Origin: Marinilactibacillus sp. Marseille-P9653
GTDB lineage: Bacteria; Bacillota; Bacilli; Lactobacillales; Carnobacteriaceae_A
Direction: 5' to 3'
Assembly (NCBI RefSeq): GCF_916618885.1
Contig: NZ_CAKAKH010000001.1
Coordinates: 1,971,005-2,035,004 of the forward strand
Length of the DNA stretch: 64,000 nucleotides
In this document: positions 62,639-64,000 of the stretch, piece by piece
Numbering within the stretch: the stretch's first letter is position 1
Layout: every line of letters begins with the position of its first letter
Notes under the pieces: generated by a model
Seen by the model: the letters and a program-made list of their open reading frames with translations, nothing else
Told to the model about the DNA's origin: nothing
The model's database searches: none
Position numbers and translations under genes: made by a program

Positions 62639-62848
62639 AAGTATTCGTCAGGATTAGGTTTTATACCCGTTCATAAATTGAGACATACGTATGCCTCACT
62701 TCTGTTTGAATCTGTGGCTACTATGAAAGAAGTTTTAACTAGATTGGGACATGGAGATATTAAGACTACAATGAACGTATATACTCATACTACTAAAGCT
62801 AGTATAGACAAATCGACTGAACGCTTCTCTAATTATTTTGACTTCTAA
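62639..62848 (+). pseudogene. Tyrosine integrase, C-terminal fragment
   Basis: The frame KYSSGLGFIPVHKLRHTYAS carries the HxLR box of phage integrases. RLGHGDIKTTMNVYTHTT carries the G-H motif and the catalytic Tyr. The protein ends at TAA 62848, 52 bases from the right repeat. The N-terminal and central parts are gone. Its position at the edge of the element and the att repeats fit an integrase that used the tmRNA 3' end. Confidence 0.85.
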
Positions 62849-62900
62849 CGTAGTTAAAAACAACAAAACAGCTTAGTGACAGTCTCTAACTGAAATATAA

Positions 62901-62984
62901 TCGACTCCCCTCAGCTACATCAAATCATCCGTATAGTAATATTGAAAAAGAGGAATGCCAATAAAACGGTGTTTCTCTTCCTTT
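62901..62984 (+). repeat. Right attachment repeat (attR)
   Basis: A mutated direct copy of the tmRNA 3' end and its terminator (TCGACTCCCCTCAGCTACAT, then AAAAAGAGGAATGCCAATAA). About ten of 84 positions differ from the left copy. The changes include the base at the end of the acceptor stem, so it is not a working tmRNA end. Confidence 0.85.
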
Positions 62985-63052
62985 GTTTCATCTATTAACT
63001 GTTATTTTCAAATAAGGTAATATAATAGTCTTTTCACAGTCTTTATTTGTCC

Positions 63053-63139
63053 TTATTCGATTGGCTCCAACTGAAATATAGGGTCATGACCATCGGGATT
63101 AGCTATATAAAGTCCTTTTATATTCTCCTTTTTATAGTA
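63053..63139 (-). pseudogene. VOC/glyoxalase-like C-terminal fragment
   Basis: About 30 codons read NIKGLYIANPDGHDPIFQLE, then PIE and a stop. The ANPDGH-x-x-x-x-Q pattern is the metal-binding end of vicinal oxygen chelate proteins. Everything upstream is missing. Short, so tentative. Confidence 0.4.
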
Positions 63140-63196
63140 ATAGCCTATGTTACTTATGAAACATAGACACATCACTCACTTTATTCGTGTATGTAG

Positions 63197-63256
63197 AAAA
63201 AAAGACTACCTCATGGAGATACTTTTATCGTATTCATTCATGAGGTAACCTTTTTA
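63197..63256 (-). terminator. Terminator after GNAT gene
   Basis: GTTACCTCATG and CATGAGGTAGTC pair around a long loop and are followed by seven T on the minus strand. It begins within the last codons of the GNAT gene. Confidence 0.65.
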
Positions 63257-63676
63257 ATTTAAGCGTTTATGGAAATAGAATTTCGTTACACCTTTGATCG
63301 GCATGTCTTCAAGTGTACCAAATACTTCATAACCGTGTTTTTTATAGAACCCTTCAGCCTGGTAACTTTTTGTAGAGAGTGTGATGTGAATGATATCCAT
63401 CTCTCTCGATCTCTTTTCAATTTCTTCTAAGAGCATGCTACCTACTGATTGGCCTCTGTAGTCATCTTTAACTGCGAGCATTGCAACGTGGATGTTCTGG
63501 TATTGTTTGTTTCCAATGATGCCACCAACTAGGTCTTTTCCGTTGTAAGCACCTATAACGATTTTCTCGGCGTTCCGTTCCGGAACTTGATCAAATGTAT
63601 CTTCGTTTTGCTGATCAAAGATTTTTTCAATTTCTGGTTCTAACTTTTCGTATGCCATTTCTTTTAAATTGATCAT
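63254..63676 (-). CDS. GNAT-family acetyltransferase, 140 aa
   Basis: A single-domain GNAT protein. MLAVKDDYRGQSVGSMLLEE is the acetyl-CoA loop (Q-S-V-G in place of the usual Q/RxxG/A) and SYQAEGFYKKHGYEVFGTLE the C-terminal part. Substrate unknown. The ATG at 63676 is preceded by ACGGAGGATATTTA, a good site. Confidence 0.87.
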   Translation of the reverse strand: MINLKEMAYEKLEPEIEKIFDQQNEDTFDQVPERNAEKIVIGAYNGKDLVGGIIGNKQYQNIHVAMLAVKDDYRGQSVGSMLLEEIEKRSREMDIIHITLSTKSYQAEGFYKKHGYEVFGTLEDMPIKGVTKFYFHKRLN

Positions 63677-63811
63677 TAAATATCCTCCGTTTGTATAATA
63701 ATATATACTCTAAAAATACCATACTATTAAGAAGAATATAAAAGAAAATACTTTCCAAACTACACTCCAGTGTTTTAAAGCATTTCATTATATGAGGTGT
63801 ATTCATCCATC

Positions 63812-64000
63812 TTAGTCTAGATAAACATGATCGCCTCTGTTCAACCAAGAATAGACTAAACCGATTACTAGACCGCCACCTACATAGTTACCTAACGCTG
63901 CAAAAAATAAGTTCGTCGCCAAAGCGGTACTCGTCATTCCAGCTATTGCTCCACCTGAAGCAAAATAAGCCAGTGGGAAGGATGAGAAGTTGGCAATGAC
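63812..64000 (-). CDS. Formate/nitrite transporter family protein, partial
   Basis: The last 62 residues of a FocA/NirC-type channel run in from the right edge of the window. The end of the membrane domain reads ALATNLFFAALGNYVGGGLV and IGLVYSWLNRGDHVYLD. The GNYVGGGLVIGL helix is diagnostic for the family's last membrane segment. The start lies outside the window. Confidence 0.85.
   Translation of the reverse strand, partial: VIANFSSFPLAYFASGGAIAGMTSTALATNLFFAALGNYVGGGLVIGLVYSWLNRGDHVYLD

Noticed and set aside
62530-62655. Plus-strand open piece ahead of the integrase fragment
   Set aside because: It encodes a charged stretch that ends in TAG in another frame than the integrase; I could not link it to any family.
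1-64000. CRISPR arrays, rRNA and tRNA genes
   Set aside because: No regularly spaced repeats and no rRNA or tRNA signature sequences were seen; the only tRNA-like structure is the tmRNA and its degenerate att copy.

Overview
The window looks like chromosome of a low-GC Gram-positive of the order Lactobacillales. The evidence is a sufCDSUB operon, a methionine T-box, lipoprotein signals of the L-A-A-C type, a DUF2969 protein, Met/Opp/Pst ABC systems arranged as in Firmicutes, and a one-piece tmRNA encoding a tag that reads AANNNNTYALAA. A member of the Carnobacteriaceae (Marinilactibacillus/Alkalibacterium-like) is my guess from gene content; it is inference, not proof. Almost all genes are on the minus strand.

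Layout: (1) 1-2.6 kb: the start of an Xre regulator and a decayed exopolysaccharide pair (a glycosyltransferase with a broken C-terminus and a frameshifted HEAT-repeat protein). (2) 3.0-7.0 kb: an EfrAB/BmrCD-type heterodimeric ABC drug exporter with its MarR regulator. (3) 7.1-18.4 kb: an AT-rich accessory and defence island. It holds a 34-residue membrane peptide, a GmrSD-like remnant, a restriction operon that joins a FokI-type two-domain adenine methyltransferase to a McrB-like AAA+ motor, an unknown 298-residue protein and a LlaJI/McrC-like nuclease, an inactivated IS256 element, a secreted SAR2788-like toxin with a probable immunity gene, and a truncated and frameshifted Septu (PtuAB) system. 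(4) 18.5-23.8 kb: the suf Fe-S assembly operon. (5) 24-28 kb: a putative ion-sensing riboswitch in front of a cation:proton antiporter, then a class I glutamine amidotransferase, a GNAT protein and an alpha/beta hydrolase. (6) 27.9-32.4 kb: phoU-pst phosphate uptake with a PHO box. (7) 32.5-45 kb: a DASS transporter, a tautomerase, metNIQ under a Met T-box, gcvH with an ArsC-like gene, YihY, DUF2969, a frameshifted FAA hydrolase, a Na/Pi cotransporter with PHO-like repeats, an MFS protein and an M20 dipeptidase. (8) 46-54.6 kb: two tandem M20D amidohydrolases leading an opp peptide-import operon. (9) 55-64 kb: a sirtuin, tmRNA, a 6-kb prophage remnant bounded by an 84-bp direct repeat of the tmRNA 3' end, then GNAT and formate/nitrite transporter genes.

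How the genes work together: phosphate supply is split between PstSCAB-PhoU (high affinity, ATP-driven) and a Na/Pi cotransporter, both with TTTACA-type repeats upstream. Peptide import (OppBCADF) sits in one unit with two cytosolic amidohydrolases, next to a separate dipeptidase. Methionine import is controlled by tRNA-Met charging. The 7-18 kb island stacks several anti-phage or competition modules, several of them broken. The most interesting candidate for an undescribed system is the restriction operon at 8154-13209.

Several genes are broken by a single missing or extra base (near 2187, 17636 and 40830, plus the phage genes). These may be true pseudogenes or assembly errors. I found no rRNA, tRNA or CRISPR array.
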